Shown here piece after piece: positions 1 to 11,124 of a DNA stretch of 64,000 bases. Numbering within the stretch: the stretch's first letter is position 1; every line of letters begins with the position of its first letter. The DNA lies in assembly GCF_040712315.1 (NCBI RefSeq), contig NC_134023.1, positions 63,317,257 to 63,381,256 of the forward strand. Direction: 5' to 3'. The translations under genes and the position numbers were made by a program. A model generated the notes under the pieces. The model was given only the letters and a program-made list of their open reading frames with translations. It ran no database searches and was not told where the DNA came from. The DNA is from Castanea sativa. Lineage: Eukaryota > Streptophyta > Magnoliopsida > Fagales > Fagaceae.

Positions 1-485
1 GGTTGGGAAAGGACAATTGACCACCATATTAGTGACAATAAGGAATTCACTAATATAATTAAAATTCAACCATAAAAAGTAGAGGTATATTGGTAATGGA
101 AACGGCTGGGAAGGATTTTAGGTCTGGAAGGAAAAAAGACAAAAGGAAAATTTTTGAAGTTGAAAGCTTAAAGACTAGAACTAGTATGTGTTGGGTCAAA
201 ATTTAATATTGTGCTAATTAAGAAAATCAACTAATAATTTTAATCAATCACCCAAAAATATTATCAGCAAAATTATCAAGTCAAGATATCAGTCACAAGA
301 ACATATAAATATATGTGAAAAAATTCTTTTTCCTTGAATGTTAAATGCACTATTATAAAATTAATTACAATATCATCTATTGATGTCTTACTTGAAATCC
401 ATACCAAATACAATAATATATCTCTCTTTAAGACTATTCGGATTATTTCGTGAATTTTTTTTTTCTATTTTAACATCAAAATTTA

Positions 486-626
486 GAGTATCCACATTGG
501 TGGAGGCAAAAATTTACCTATTTAACACCTACAAAAATTACTTTATCTATTTTACCTCTTCACCTTACATTACACTCAACGGATCTATAATTTTGCTATT
601 TGATTAAAATAATATAAATAACTCAT

Positions 627-701
<75 letters not shown>

Positions 702-1503
702 ACCACAAAAACCTTTCAGCCAGCCACATGTAGTTCCCCCACCACTCCACCAGCAACAACCTCCATGTGACAACCACAGCCCATGGCAGGAAAAAAAAAA
801 ATCAAACCACCACCAACACAACCGACGGAAACCACAACCACAACTACCAAACCACCACCAACACAACCACCAAATCGTCATTTTAACCATAATCCACATT
901 CACAACCAAAGCCACAAAAAAAAAAAAAAAAAAAAAATCAAACACCACAAAACCCATGCAAAGAAGAACCCAAAACACCAACCAAAAAAAAAAAAAAAAC
1001 ATATCGGATCCACAAACCCAGAAATCCAAAAAACCCATGAACCCAAAATTCCTCCTGTCACCGATCATGGCGCCATCTTACTGCCGCCTTGACCGAGCAT
1101 AGAGCTTCGATGGGTTGGTGGCTGGGCAAATCTGATGGTTATGCACTAGACAAATCTAATGGGTTGTCGGCAAGTGAAGGAAGAGAGGGAAAAAAATAAA
1201 AAAGGAGAGGGTGAGCTTCTATGTAAGATTTGGATTGGCTGCAGGAAGAGAGGAAAAACAAAAGTGGAGAGGTTGAAGACTAAACAGAGGGCGTACAGAC
1301 AAAAAAAAAAAACATTATTTGATTGAGGAGGCAAATAAAATATCATTATTTCATTCCATGAGCTATGATGCACAGCTTACTTGTACATGTAGCAAAGAAA
1401 CTATGTACTGTAGCAAAGAAGCCAACAAATAGAGCCTCACTCTTGCATTTAATAGTGCTAAAAATAGAAATATAGTTTTTTAGCACTACCAATGTTAATA
1501 CTC
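486..1503. mobile_element. Tourist-like (PIF/Harbinger) non-autonomous element, copy 1
   Basis: The left end GAGTATCCACATTGG at 486 matches the reverse complement of the right end at 1503 (GAGTATTAACATTGG) at 13 of 15 positions. Both ends are flanked by TTA (483-485 and 1504-1506), the trinucleotide target preferred by PIF/Harbinger elements. The interior is an AT repeat followed by A- and C-rich sequence with many CCACCA words, then a more GC-balanced stretch (about 1060-1200). No transposase is visible. The same element sits at the matching place in duplication copy 2 (5296-6217), so it was inserted before the duplication. Confidence 0.65.
630..699. repeat. (AT)n microsatellite
   Basis: An uninterrupted TA dinucleotide run of about 70 bp inside the Tourist-like element. 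Copy 2 lacks it, so it expanded here or collapsed there after the duplication. Confidence 0.98.
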
Positions 1504-2211
1504 TTACTTTTTCTATTTTACATACTCATTTTTCAAACATCTCAAATCAGATTATTTATTTTACACTACATTTCACAACTTTATATACATGTGAATGAAT
1601 TTTGAGCTTAGTTAACTAAAATGAGATCATTTTTCTACTATATAAGGACTAAGGCAATTGCTCTAAGAATTTATATGAACTCACCTAAGATCTTGACTCA
1701 TTTTGAAGAGTAATTCTTAGGTACTTCCGGATGCAGCAAATCCCCATGATGCAGCAATCAGAAAAACTTTCTCCAAGAGGAAACCCAAAATTAATCTTCT
1801 CTTGTATATGTCTTAGATAAAGAAAATCTGATTGTTTTTTTTTTTTTTCCTCTCAAACACCCTACTTTTTTTCCTTCTTCTCACTGATCACACTGCTATC
1901 TCTTCTCTTGTGTATGTTTTAGATAAAGAAAATCTGATTGTTTTTTTTACTCTCAAACACATGCACTACTTTTTTTTTCTTCTTTTCACTGATCACACTG
2001 CTATCTCCTCTCGTTTATATGCAAAACTCTTTGCTGCTAAACACGCCTAGTACTCTGGGAGGACACGGACTCATAATCATATCTCTTCTCGTTTATATGT
2101 AAAACCCTTTGCTGCTAAACACGCCTAGTACACGGACTCACAATCATAGGCACACTTGTCGGTCATGAAGAAAAAAAAAAAAAACAAAGACAAGCCCATA
2201 TGTGGGCTTTG

Positions 2212-2377
2212 TTTTTTTTTTTTTTTTTAGATTTTCAACTTATGGCGTCCGCTCCTTATAATTGCTCTTTATTATCAGACCAAGACACCAATCAGTTTTT
2301 GGCTTAAGCGGAGATTGAACCCCAGATCTCTTATACAACCATCAGAGACTTTACCAGTTGAGCTGACTGGAACCCAC
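2212..2377 (-). mobile_element. tRNA-derived SINE, young insertion
   Basis: On the minus strand a tRNA-like head is followed by a body and a terminal poly-A (poly-T on the plus strand, 2212-2228). The head has a box A-like CAGCTCAACTGG and a box B-like GGTTCAATCTC. The element is bounded by a direct repeat GGGCTTTG (2204-2211 and 2378-2385). The matching place in duplication copy 2 (about 8355-8390) reads straight through one copy of that target, so it is an empty site and the insertion followed the duplication. A plant RNA polymerase III SINE family fits; the family name is not known to me. Confidence 0.82.
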
Positions 2378-2751
2378 GGGCTTTGTTTCTTTGTGGGCTT
2401 GATCATGCTGCTTGGTGAACCCAAAATGAATAAGATTGTAGTGCAATAGTATTAGAGGAAAGTTACTGAGAGCATCAAACATTTTGAAAACAATTTCACA
2501 ATGATAGAAAAAGCCTATTTGTTTCTATAGCAATACAGCATTGCCTACTTGAAGTTCAACAGCATTTTGTTTTTTAGTAATGTAGCATCTCCTCTCCTCA
2601 TATCAGGATTCAAAGGAAGATGGTTGAAGGAATAGAAATGGACTCAAATGCTGAACTGATCTGAATAAATGAGAAGGAATGCGTGGAAAATAAAAGGCAC
2701 TAGTGTCTGATTTCTCAGATGAAAAAATTATCTTTAAGGGCACTTTTTTTT

Positions 2752-2935
2752 CTTTTTTCTTTTTTTTTTTTAATTTAGAAATACCATAAAATATCAACTT
2801 ATGACATCCGCCCCATGATAATTTCTTTTTATTATCAGGTCAAGACACTAATTGGTTTTGATATAAAAAAGATTCAAACCCCAAATTTATAATTCGACAA
2901 AAAAAGATTTTATCAATTTAGCTAATGGTACGTCC
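2752..2935 (-). mobile_element. Degenerate SINE of the same family (copy 1)
   Basis: After a poly-T run, the sequence follows the body of the SINE at 2212-2377 (words such as 'atcaacttatgacatccgcc', 'ttattatcaggtcaagacac' and 'gattcaaacccca') with many substitutions. The matching place in duplication copy 2 (8735-8915) carries it too, so it is older than the duplication. Confidence 0.6.
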
Positions 2936-3324
2936 TCACAGCATAACCCATAAAATGTGAGAGAGGCCATGCATAAACCCGTTTCACAAGATATTTCTCC
3001 CCTAAATGTTGCTTCTTACAGCACTAATCAATTGTGGTGTTAGCTCATTTTTAAAAGGGGCCTATGGAAGCGATTTTAAATGGACACTTACGTATCCTAA
3101 ATGCACCCATATTAGTGGGCTTTCAAGTCCTCAGTTGAAGTATATTCCTTTCCTTCCTCCAAACAATTTTTTAGTAATGCGTTGTATTCATTAATAACCT
3201 GACTTTGGTCCCCTAAAATGAAAATCCTTACCTAACAATGATACTATAAGAAAGGACAATTTTCTAAAAACAAACGAAAAGAAAGGACAATATTGCTTCA
3301 TTAAAAATTTAAAAAAATTAAAAA

Positions 3325-3412
3325 TTATTACGTAGTTTTGCGATGTAGTGGTATAACCTGCTCTCTTTTATTAAGAGAACTAGAGTTCGTATTCTCACTT
3401 CACCCAAGAAAT
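3325..3412 (+). mobile_element. Possible tRNA-like SINE relic (copy 1)
   Basis: The stretch has 'gtagtggtataacc' (box A-like) and, after a short spacer, 'agagttcgtattctc' (box B-like), with A-rich flanks. That spacing resembles the head of a tRNA-related SINE. No cloverleaf can be closed, so it is not a functional tRNA gene. The same relic is at about 9319-9405 in copy 2. Confidence 0.35.
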
Positions 3413-4395
3413 AAGGAAAGATTTAGGACATAGTGTTTATATTAGTGGACGAAAGTGACTGTATAAAGGCAAATAAAAAAATATTCTTTAAACTTGTTGT
3501 GGAATTTATTTTATATTCTAGTTAGGAGTTAAGAACAATGCTTTGAAGTCACCTTATTCTTTTTTTCTTTTTCTTTTTTAGATCTTTAAAGTCTTCTTTA
3601 TGGTTTAAGTGATAGTGTTTGTAAAATAACATTTTATCCCTTTTTTTTTTCGAAAAAAAAAAAAGGAGGAATCTGAGGTGAGCCTGACTTCATAACCACA
3701 ATGTGATTAGACTCAAAATTAACCTAACAACATGCTGATGTTACTTTCATATATGCTGTAATAGATAATTAACTAAAATAGACATTATCCATGTTTGTCT
3801 AAATTTGGCATTGTCAACAAACTTGGTGATGAAAGGTCAGCTTAACCAAAGCATGTAATTAGCCCACTAATTTAGAAATGGTCCCAAAAAAAATGCTTTA
3901 TTTGCTTTATTATGTCATCAAACATAAGCATAGATCCAAATCTATGAAAACGACAAGCCATTTGATGATTAGGGCAATCATATATGTTACATGCCTTTGT
4001 GTTTACGGTAATATATGTTTTACCATGTAAGTTTTTTCTTATTATGGAAAATATTTCATCACAAAAAACCAATTCTAACAAAACTTTCCAAACTAAAAGT
4101 TTGTGATGTGGAGTTTTACCTTCAAGATTTTTTTTAATAAGATAAATAATTACTTAAAAAAATAGAAGCACTTCATCTTTTTCAATCAAAGTGTGATAAT
4201 GGCTTACACAAGGATGACATATATATATACACTCTTTCCTTTCAATATCTGCATCTAATCCCTGTTGGTCTCAATTAGGTAATGAAGAAGCAGAGGAGCC
4301 CAATGTTAAAGTGCATAGTAGTGCAAAGAATATATGGCTAGGAAGTAATGAAGCCAATTTAGTCTTAGTCATTATTATCTCAAAGTCTCATACCC

Positions 4396-4818
4396 ATTGT
4401 AACTCACTATAACTCATAATAAGGGTATTTTGAAATGTTGAGAGATTTTGTTTCACTTTTAGACTTTGTCAACATGCATACATGATGAGGATTAAATCTT
4501 CATTAGCAAGATCCCTTGGCGGATTGTGTATTCTATATATTAAATGCCCTTAAATTCTCCCATTTACAAACATATCATATGCATAATGTTGTTTGAATTA
4601 TCATGAACCTTGTACTCAATTGATATGTTTTGGTGTTTTCAACAGATATATCTAGAATTTAAATCCCCTTTCCAGTTGTAACTATTAAAATATATATTAT
4701 ATATATAATATGTAGTTGGTTCAAAATAATAACAATAATAATAATATCTAGTTTGAATCTTCACCGCCTCTTGGGAGCTCAAGAGATGTTATTAGGTCAT
4801 GGCCATTGATATTATTCG
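4396..4818. other. Unique spacer between duplication copies
   Basis: AT-rich sequence with no counterpart after copy 2. It includes a short imperfect AT palindrome near 4690-4712 and an (ATA)n run near 4726-4746. No gene or element is recognised. It marks the junction of the tandem duplication; neither a fragment of a mobile element nor a long direct repeat is evident at the joint. Confidence 0.7.
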
Positions 4819-5295
4819 GGTTGGGAAAGGACAATTGATCACCATATTAGTGACAATAAGGAATTCACTAATACTATCAAAATTGAACCATAAAAAGTAA
4901 AGGTATATTGGTAATGGAAACGGCTGGGAAGGATTTTAGGTCTGGAAGGAAAAAAGACAAAAGGAAAATTTTTGAAGTTGAAAGCTTAAAGACTAGAACT
5001 AGTATGTGTTGGGTCAAAATTTAATATTGTGCTAATTAAGAAAATCAACTAATAATTTTAATCAATCGTCAGCAAAATTATCAAGTCAAGATATTAGTCA
5101 CACACAAGAACACATAAATATGTGTGAAAAAAATTCTTTTTCCTTGAATGTTAAATGCACTGTTATAAAATCAATTACAATATCTTCTATTGATGTCTTA
5201 CTTGAAATCCATACCAAATACAATAATATATCTCTCTTTAAGACTATTCGGATTATTTCGTGCAAAAAAATTTTCTATTTTAACATGAGAATTTA

Positions 5296-6217
5296 GAGTA
5301 TCCACATTGATGGAGGCAAAAATTTAGCTATTTAGCACCTACAAAAGTCACTTTATCTACTTTACTTTTTCACTTTACAATAAACTCAACATTAATGGAT
5401 CTATATTTTTAGCTGTTTGATTAAAATAATATAAAGAAATATCAACCACAAAAACCTTTCAGACAGCCACATCCAGCTCCCCCACCACTCCACCAGCAAC
5501 AACCTCCATGTGACAACCACAGCCCATGGCAGGAAAAAAAAAAAATCAAACCACCACCAACACAGCCACAGCCATAACCCCACACAGCCAACGAAAACCA
5601 CAACCACAGCTACCAAACCACCAACAACACAGCCACCAAACCGCCATTTTAACCATAATCCATAGTCACAACCAAACCCACAAAAAAAAAAAATCAAACA
5701 CCAAAAAACCCATGCAAACAGAAACCAAAGACACCACAAAAAAAATATATATATCAGATCCACAAACCCAAAAATCCAAAAAACCCATGAACCCAGAATT
5801 CCTATTGTCATCGATCATGGTGCCGTTTACTGCCGCCTTGACCGAGCATAGAGCTTCGATGGGTCGATGGCTGGGCAAATCTGATGGTTATGCACTGGAC
5901 AAATCTGATGGGTCGGCGGCGAGTGAAGGAAGAGAGGGGAAAAAATAAAAAAAGGAGATGGTGAGCTTCTATGTAAGATTTGGATTGGCTGGAGGAAGAG
6001 AGGAAAAACAAAAGGGGAGAGGTTGAAGACTAAACATAGGACATACGGAAAAAAAAAAAAAACATTATTTAATTGAAGAGGCAAATAAAATATCATTATT
6101 TTATTATACCTTGAAGCTACAATGTACAAGCAAAAGTAGCTCTGTACTGTAGCAAAGAAGTAGAGCCTTTGGTAGTACTAAAAATATAAATATAACTTTT
6201 TAGCACCAACATTGTTC
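5296..6217. mobile_element. Tourist-like (PIF/Harbinger) element, copy 2
   Basis: Counterpart of the element at 486-1503. The left end is GAGTATCCACATTGA after TTA (5293-5295); the right end is decayed to CCAACATTGTTC before TTA (6218-6220). The interior is the same CCACCA-rich, A-rich sequence without the long AT tract. No transposase is visible. The open frames across it (for example 5526-5948) are low-complexity Thr/Gln/Lys-rich translations and are not reported as genes. Confidence 0.6.
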
Positions 6218-7322
6218 TTACTTTTTCTATTCTACATACTCACTTTTTAAACATTTCAAATCAAATTATTTATTTTACACTACATTTCATTAAAATATCA
6301 ATTTTTCTTGATTTTTTTTTTTAATTGTTTCTCTTTCTTCAAACACAACAATGACCATCTACTTTCTTCCTTCATCATCAAGATACGTAAAGAAAGAACA
6401 AAAAATTAAATGCAAAATGAATACTGCCAATGTAAATTTACACGGTTAGTACTATAGCAATCACTCATTTTTACACAACTTTATATAAATGTGAATGAAT
6501 TTTGAGCTTACTTAACTAAAATGAGATCATTTTTCTACTATATAAGCACTAATGCAATTGTTCTAAGAATTTATATGAACTCACCTAAGATATTGACTCA
6601 CTTTGAATACATGTAGCATATCCCCATGATTGCAATAATCAAAAAAACTTTCTCCAAGAGGAAACCTAAAATTAATCTTCTCTTGTATATGTATTAGATA
6701 AAGAAAGGCGAAAAACTCATTTTAGTCCTTATATTTTCACGCGATTCCCACTTTGGTCCCTAACTTTTTTTTCCACCGATTTTAGTTCCTATCCTAGAAA
6801 ATACGTTTCGTTTTTGTCCTTGACGTTACATCAGAGACGGAAATTGCATAGCTGGCAAACGGCATAAATTAAAAATATTAAAATAATGCCCACAATCTCC
6901 ACATGGCTTTCCACTTCAGCATCTAAATTAAAAAAAATTAAAAACAAAAATAAAAACCAAAAATTACATTAATTAAGATCTAAGTGTGTTTTGGACAAGA
7001 ACAACAAGAACACAAATCCAGATCTACGAACACAAAGTTAAAAACCAAAAATCACAAACCTAGAAACACAAACACAAACCCAGCAACAGATCTTCCTTGT
7101 CAACCAAACACAAAAGCAGCAAACACAAACCAAGCAACTGATTTTTCTTGTCAACCAAACACAAAAACAACAAACACAAACTCCAACATCAATAAGAATA
7201 CAAACACAAACCCAACAATCCATCTTCAGAAAACTTGCAATCCATCTTTAGAAAATCCAAAAAACTCATATCCAAACACAAACCCAAATCCAAACCTGAC
7301 TACTACTACTCAATCGCATACC

Positions 7323-7502
7323 GTTCTGGATCACTGACTCTGATTTCAATGCAATCGTTTTGATCAATCCACCGAAACTCCAAATCACGGTGGAGTCCGA
7401 GTCCGGATTTGGGTTTGGGTTTGGGTCCGAGTTCGGTTTGGGAGCGTCGTCGTTTTGGGGCTGGTCTGGGTCTTCGGAGAAGATGGATTTAAAGAAATCC
7501 AT
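7323..7502 (-). pseudogene. Captured first-exon fragment of a BSD-domain protein gene
   Basis: Read on the minus strand from the ATG at 7500-7502, about 60 codons translate to a peptide beginning MDFFKSIFSEDPDQP. An acidic, Asn/Pro-rich linker follows, then WSFGGLIKTIALKSESVIQN. From memory, plant BSD-domain proteins start with this pattern: an MxFFKSVFxDDPxPP-like start and a WSFGGLIKTLAxKSESVI motif. The similarity stops abruptly after VIQN and the frame runs on into element sequence to 7266. The fragment contains no BSD domain. It lies inside the MULE-like element, which suggests transduplication of exon 1 of a host gene. Family assignment is by recall, not search. Expression is unknown. 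Confidence 0.62.
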
Positions 7503-7650
7503 TGTAGTCAACCGAAACTCCAAATCGCGGTGGAGTCCGAGTCCAGATCTGGGTTTAGGTTTGGGTCTGGGTTCGGTTTGGGAGTGTCATCGTTTTAGGG
7601 TTGGTCTGGGACTTCGGAGAAGATGGATTTGAAGAAATCCATTGTAGTCA
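7371..7650. repeat. Two tandem 140 bp units inside the MULE
   Basis: Unit 1 (7371-7510) and unit 2 (7511-7650) both run from 'accgaaactccaaatc' to 'gaaatccattgtagtca' with a handful of substitutions. Each carries the 5' end of the captured BSD-gene exon on the minus strand. In unit 2 the frame that starts at 7640-7642 meets a TAA after 15 codons, so only the unit 1 version stays open. Confidence 0.9.
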
Positions 7651-8724
7651 GCTCTTCATACCCATTTCTTATTGATGTTTGGGTTTGCGTTTGTTGTTTT
7701 TGTGTTTGGTTGACAAGCAAAATCAGTTGTTGGGTTTGTGTTTGGTTGACAAGGAAGATCTGTTGCTGGGTTTGTGTTTGTGTTTCTGGGTTTGTGATTT
7801 TTGGATTTTAATTTTGTGTTCTTAGATCTGAATTTGTGTTCTTGTTCAAGACACTTAGATCTCAATTAATGTAATTTTTTATTTTTATTTCTGTTTTTAA
7901 TTTTTTTTTTAAATTTAGATGATAACGTGGAAAGCCACGTGGAGATTGTGGGTATTATTTTAATATTTTTAATTTATGATGTTTGCCAGCTATGCAATTT
8001 CCGTCTTTGATGTAATGTTAGGGGCAAAAACGAGACGCGTTTTTCAGGATATGGGCTAAAATCGGTGGAAAAAAAAGTTAGGAACCAAAGTAGGAATCGC
8101 GTGAAAATATAGGGACTAAAATGGATTTTTCGCCATAAAGAAAATCTGATTGTTTTTTTTTTTTTTTACTCTCAAACACACTACTTTCTTTTTCCTTCTT
8201 CTCACTGATCACACTACTATCTCTTCTCGTTTATATGCAAAACCCTTTGCTGCTAAACACGCCTAGTACTCTAGGAGGACACGGACTCACAATCGTAGCA
8301 CTTAGAAATTTAGAACACTTGTCGGTCATGAAAAAAAAAAAACGAAGACAGGCCCATGTGTGGGCTTTGCTTCTTTGTGGGCTTGATCATGCTGCTTGGC
8401 GAACCCAAAATGAATAAGATTGTAGTGCAATAGTATTAGAGGAAAGTTACTGAGAGCATCAAACATTTTGAAAACAATTTCACAATGATAGAAAAAGCCT
8501 ATTTGTTTCTATCGCAATACAGCATTACCTACTTGAAGTTCAACAACATTTTGTTTTTCAGTAATGTGGCATCTCCTCTCCTCATATCAGGATTCAAAGG
8601 AAGATGGTTGAAGGAATAGAAATGGACTCAAATGCTGAACTGATCTGAATAAATGAGAAGGACTGCGTGGAAAATAAAAGGCATTAGTGTCCGATTTCTC
8701 AGATGAAAAAATTATCTTTAAGGG

Positions 8725-8915
8725 CACTTCTTTTTCTTTTTTTTTAATTTAGAAGTACCATAGAATATCAACTTATGACATCCGTCCCATGATAATTGCT
8801 TTTTATTGTCAAGATATTAATTGGTTTTGATGTAAAAAGGATTCAAATCCTAAATTTATAATTCGACAAAAAGAGATTTTATCAATTGAGTTAACGCGTA
8901 TGTCCTCGCAACATA
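8725..8915 (-). mobile_element. Degenerate SINE (copy 2 counterpart)
   Basis: Counterpart of 2752-2935, with the same decayed SINE body after a shorter poly-T. Its presence in both copies shows that it predates the duplication. Confidence 0.55.
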
Positions 8916-10322
8916 ACCCATAAAATGTGAGAGAGGCAATGCATAAACCCGTCTCACAAGATATTTCTCCCCCAGATGTTGCTTCTTACAACACTAATCA
9001 ATTGTGGCGTTAGCACATTTTTTAAAAGGGGCCTATGGAAGCGATTTTAAATGGACACTTACGTATTCTAAATGGACCCATATTAGTGGGCTTTCAAGTC
9101 CTCAGTTGAAGTATATTCCTTTCCTTCCTGCAAACAATTTTTCAGTAATGCGTTGTATTCATTAACAACCTGACTTTGGTCCCCTAAAATGAAATCCTTA
9201 CCTAACAATGATACTATAAGAAAGGACAATTTTCTATAATAATTAAATAAATAAAAAAGGAAAGGACAATATTACTTCATTAATAATTAAAAATAAAATT
9301 AAACTAAAAAGATAATATGTAGTTTTGTGGTGCAGTGGTATAGCCTTCTCTCTTTTTTTATTAAGAGAACTAGAGTTCAAATTCTCACTTCACCCAAAAA
9401 ATAATGAAAGATTTGGGACAGTGTGTCTATATTAGTGGACAAAAGCGACCGAATAAAGGCAAATAAAAAAAATTCTTTAAATTTGTTGTGGAATTTATTT
9501 TATATTCTAGTTAGGAGTTAAGAACAATGCTTTGAAGTCATCTTATTCTTTTTTCTTTTTCTTTTTTTAATAGAATTTTAAAGTCTTCTTTATGGTTTAA
9601 GTGATGTTTTTTGTAAAATAATATTTTATCCTTTTTAAAAAAAAAAAGGAGGAATCTGAGGTGAGCATGACTTCATAACCTCACGCTGATGTTACTTTCA
9701 TATATGCAGTAATAGATAATTAATTAAAATAGACATTATCCATGTTTGTCTAAATTTGGCGTTGTCAAAAAACTTGGTGATGAAAGGTCAGCTTAACCAA
9801 CGCATGTAATTAGCCCACTAATTTAGAAATGGCCCCAAAACAAAAGAAGCTTTATTTGCTTTATTATGTCATCAAACATAAGCATAGATCCAAATCTATG
9901 AAAACGACAAGCCATTTGATGATTAGGGCAATCATATATATTACATGCCTTTGTGTTTACGGTAATATATGTTTTACCATGTAAGTTTTTTCTTATTATG
10001 GAAAATATTTCATCACAAAAAAACAATTCTAACAAAACTTTCTAAACTAAAAGTTTGTGATGTGTAGTTTTACCTTCAAGATTTTTTTTAATAAGATAAA
10101 TAATTAATTAAAAAAATAGAAGCATTTCGTCTTTTTCAATCAAAGTGTGATAATGGATTACACAAGGATGATAAATATATATACATATATATAGACACAC
10201 ACACACTTTCCTGTTGGTCTCAATTAGGTAATGAAGAAGCAGAGGAGCCCAGTGTTAACGTGCATAGCAGTGCAAAGAATATATGGCTAGGAAGTAATGA
10301 AGCCAATTTAGTCTTAATCATT

Positions 10323-10504
10323 CGAGAAGTCCTACGTCTACAATATTTTTGTAATATTTTCACAACAAATTGTAAGTGGTTAGTTGTTATTGGTTCAAAT
10401 TTGAACTTAACACTAAGATTACTTTTTTGCTCCAACACTAATAACCTACCACTTAGGATTTGTTGTAAAAATGTTGTGAAAATGTTATGAATATATCATT
10501 TCAC
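10323..10504. mobile_element. hAT-type MITE, 182 bp
   Basis: Flanked by a perfect 8 bp duplication TAATCATT (10315-10322 and 10505-10512); the undisturbed target is in duplication copy 1 near 4368. The ends are imperfect inverted repeats built on 'tacgtctacaat...cacaacaaat' and 'atttgttgtaaaa...gaatatatca'. A related copy lies at 22749-22941 and a fragment at 39850-39935. The 8 bp target and subterminal inverted repeats suit a non-autonomous hAT element. No coding capacity. Confidence 0.78.
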
Positions 10505-10554
10505 TAATCATTATTATCTCAAAGCCTCAAACCCAACCGAAGACAAATAAAATA

Positions 10555-10680
10555 ACATACATTAATTATACCAAGAAAAGAACACTTGGCCTAATTTTAG
10601 AAGTGTGCAATGGATAAACATACAATAATTATACCAAGAAAAGAACACTTGGACTAATTTTAGAAGTGTGCAATGTATAA
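10555..10680. repeat. 63 bp tandem duplication
   Basis: The block containing 'attataccaagaaaagaaca' and 'aattttagaagtgtgcaatg' occurs twice in a row with period 63 and very few differences. No coding content. Confidence 0.85.
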
Positions 10681-11036
10681 GTTTCTTTATTATTTGTGGT
10701 TAACAGTAACATGCAACTCCATGCAAATACATATCTTAATTACTTTTGCCCACCAAGAAAAAACTAATGACCATTTTCAAAAAAAAAAAAAAAAACTAAT
10801 GAAATAAAAAAATTAATGAAGGATATGGAAATGGATGGGACTCTATCTGAAATATCAAATATTCCTTCTATTGTTTTAAGTCTTTTATTAATGACTTTAA
10901 AGGAATGTTGTTTATTTTAAAAAGTTAATAAACACAATATATATATATATATATATAATTTTTTTAACTGAACCGTTTATTTAATTTGGAAAATCAATAA
11001 TTTTCAATTACAAGATTTACTGATTTAGTAGGGGTA

Positions 11037-11124
<88 letters not shown>

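Larger units (their letters stand above)
1..4395 (+). repeat. Tandem segmental duplication, copy 1
   Basis: This block recurs in the same order and orientation from 4819. Its first bases (ggttgggaaaggacaattga) reappear at 4819, and similarity continues until about 4395/10535, where copy 1 runs into 'tacccattgtaac' and copy 2 into 'acccaaccgaag'. The left end is at or beyond the window edge. Copy 1 differs from copy 2 by a long (AT)n tract at 630-699, a SINE at 2212-2377 and the lack of about 187 bp that copy 2 has near 6289-6475. It lacks both the MULE and the MITE of copy 2. No convincing gene is present; its open frames are low-complexity or short. Between the elements listed separately, 1507-2200 and 2936-4395 hold only AT-rich non-coding DNA. 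Confidence 0.92.
6707..8134. mobile_element. Pack-MULE-like element, 1428 bp, with long inverted repeats
   Basis: The left terminus GGCGAAAAACTCATTTTAGT pairs with the right terminus, whose reverse complement begins GGCGAAAAATCCATTTTAGT. The inverted repeat continues for about 220 bp with few mismatches. A second, looser inverted arm follows (about 6990-7260 against 7680-7860). A perfect 9 bp target duplication ATAAAGAAA flanks it (6698-6706 and 8135-8143). The undisturbed target is seen once in duplication copy 1 near 1815. A 9 bp duplication with long TIRs is characteristic of Mutator-like elements. No transposase is present, so it is non-autonomous. The centre (7323-7650) carries captured gene sequence described separately. 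Confidence 0.9.
4819..10535 (+). repeat. Tandem segmental duplication, copy 2
   Basis: Direct repeat of positions 1-4395, enlarged by a 1428 bp MULE (6707-8134) and a 182 bp MITE (10323-10504). It keeps about 187 bp near 6289-6475 that copy 1 lacks, and it lacks the young SINE of copy 1. Scattered point differences of a few per cent separate the copies. No intact gene is recognised. The stretches 8144-8730 and 8916-10314 are non-coding counterparts of 1820-2740 and 2936-4370. Confidence 0.92.

Noticed and set aside
783..1040. Open frame rich in Thr, Pro and Lys (and its counterpart at 5526-5948, plus the opposite-strand frames)
   Set aside because: These are low-complexity translations of CCACCA and poly-A tracts inside a Tourist-like element. 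The two copies have drifted out of register without regard to frame.
2250..2377. tRNA gene on the minus strand
   Set aside because: Box A and box B are present, but no cloverleaf acceptor stem closes and a long body with a poly-A tail follows, so it is a SINE.
6984..7337. Asn/Thr/Lys-rich plus-strand frame in the MULE
   Set aside because: Derived from CAAACACAAACC repeats in the inner inverted arm; the opposite arm gives the mirrored low-complexity frame at 7623-7811.
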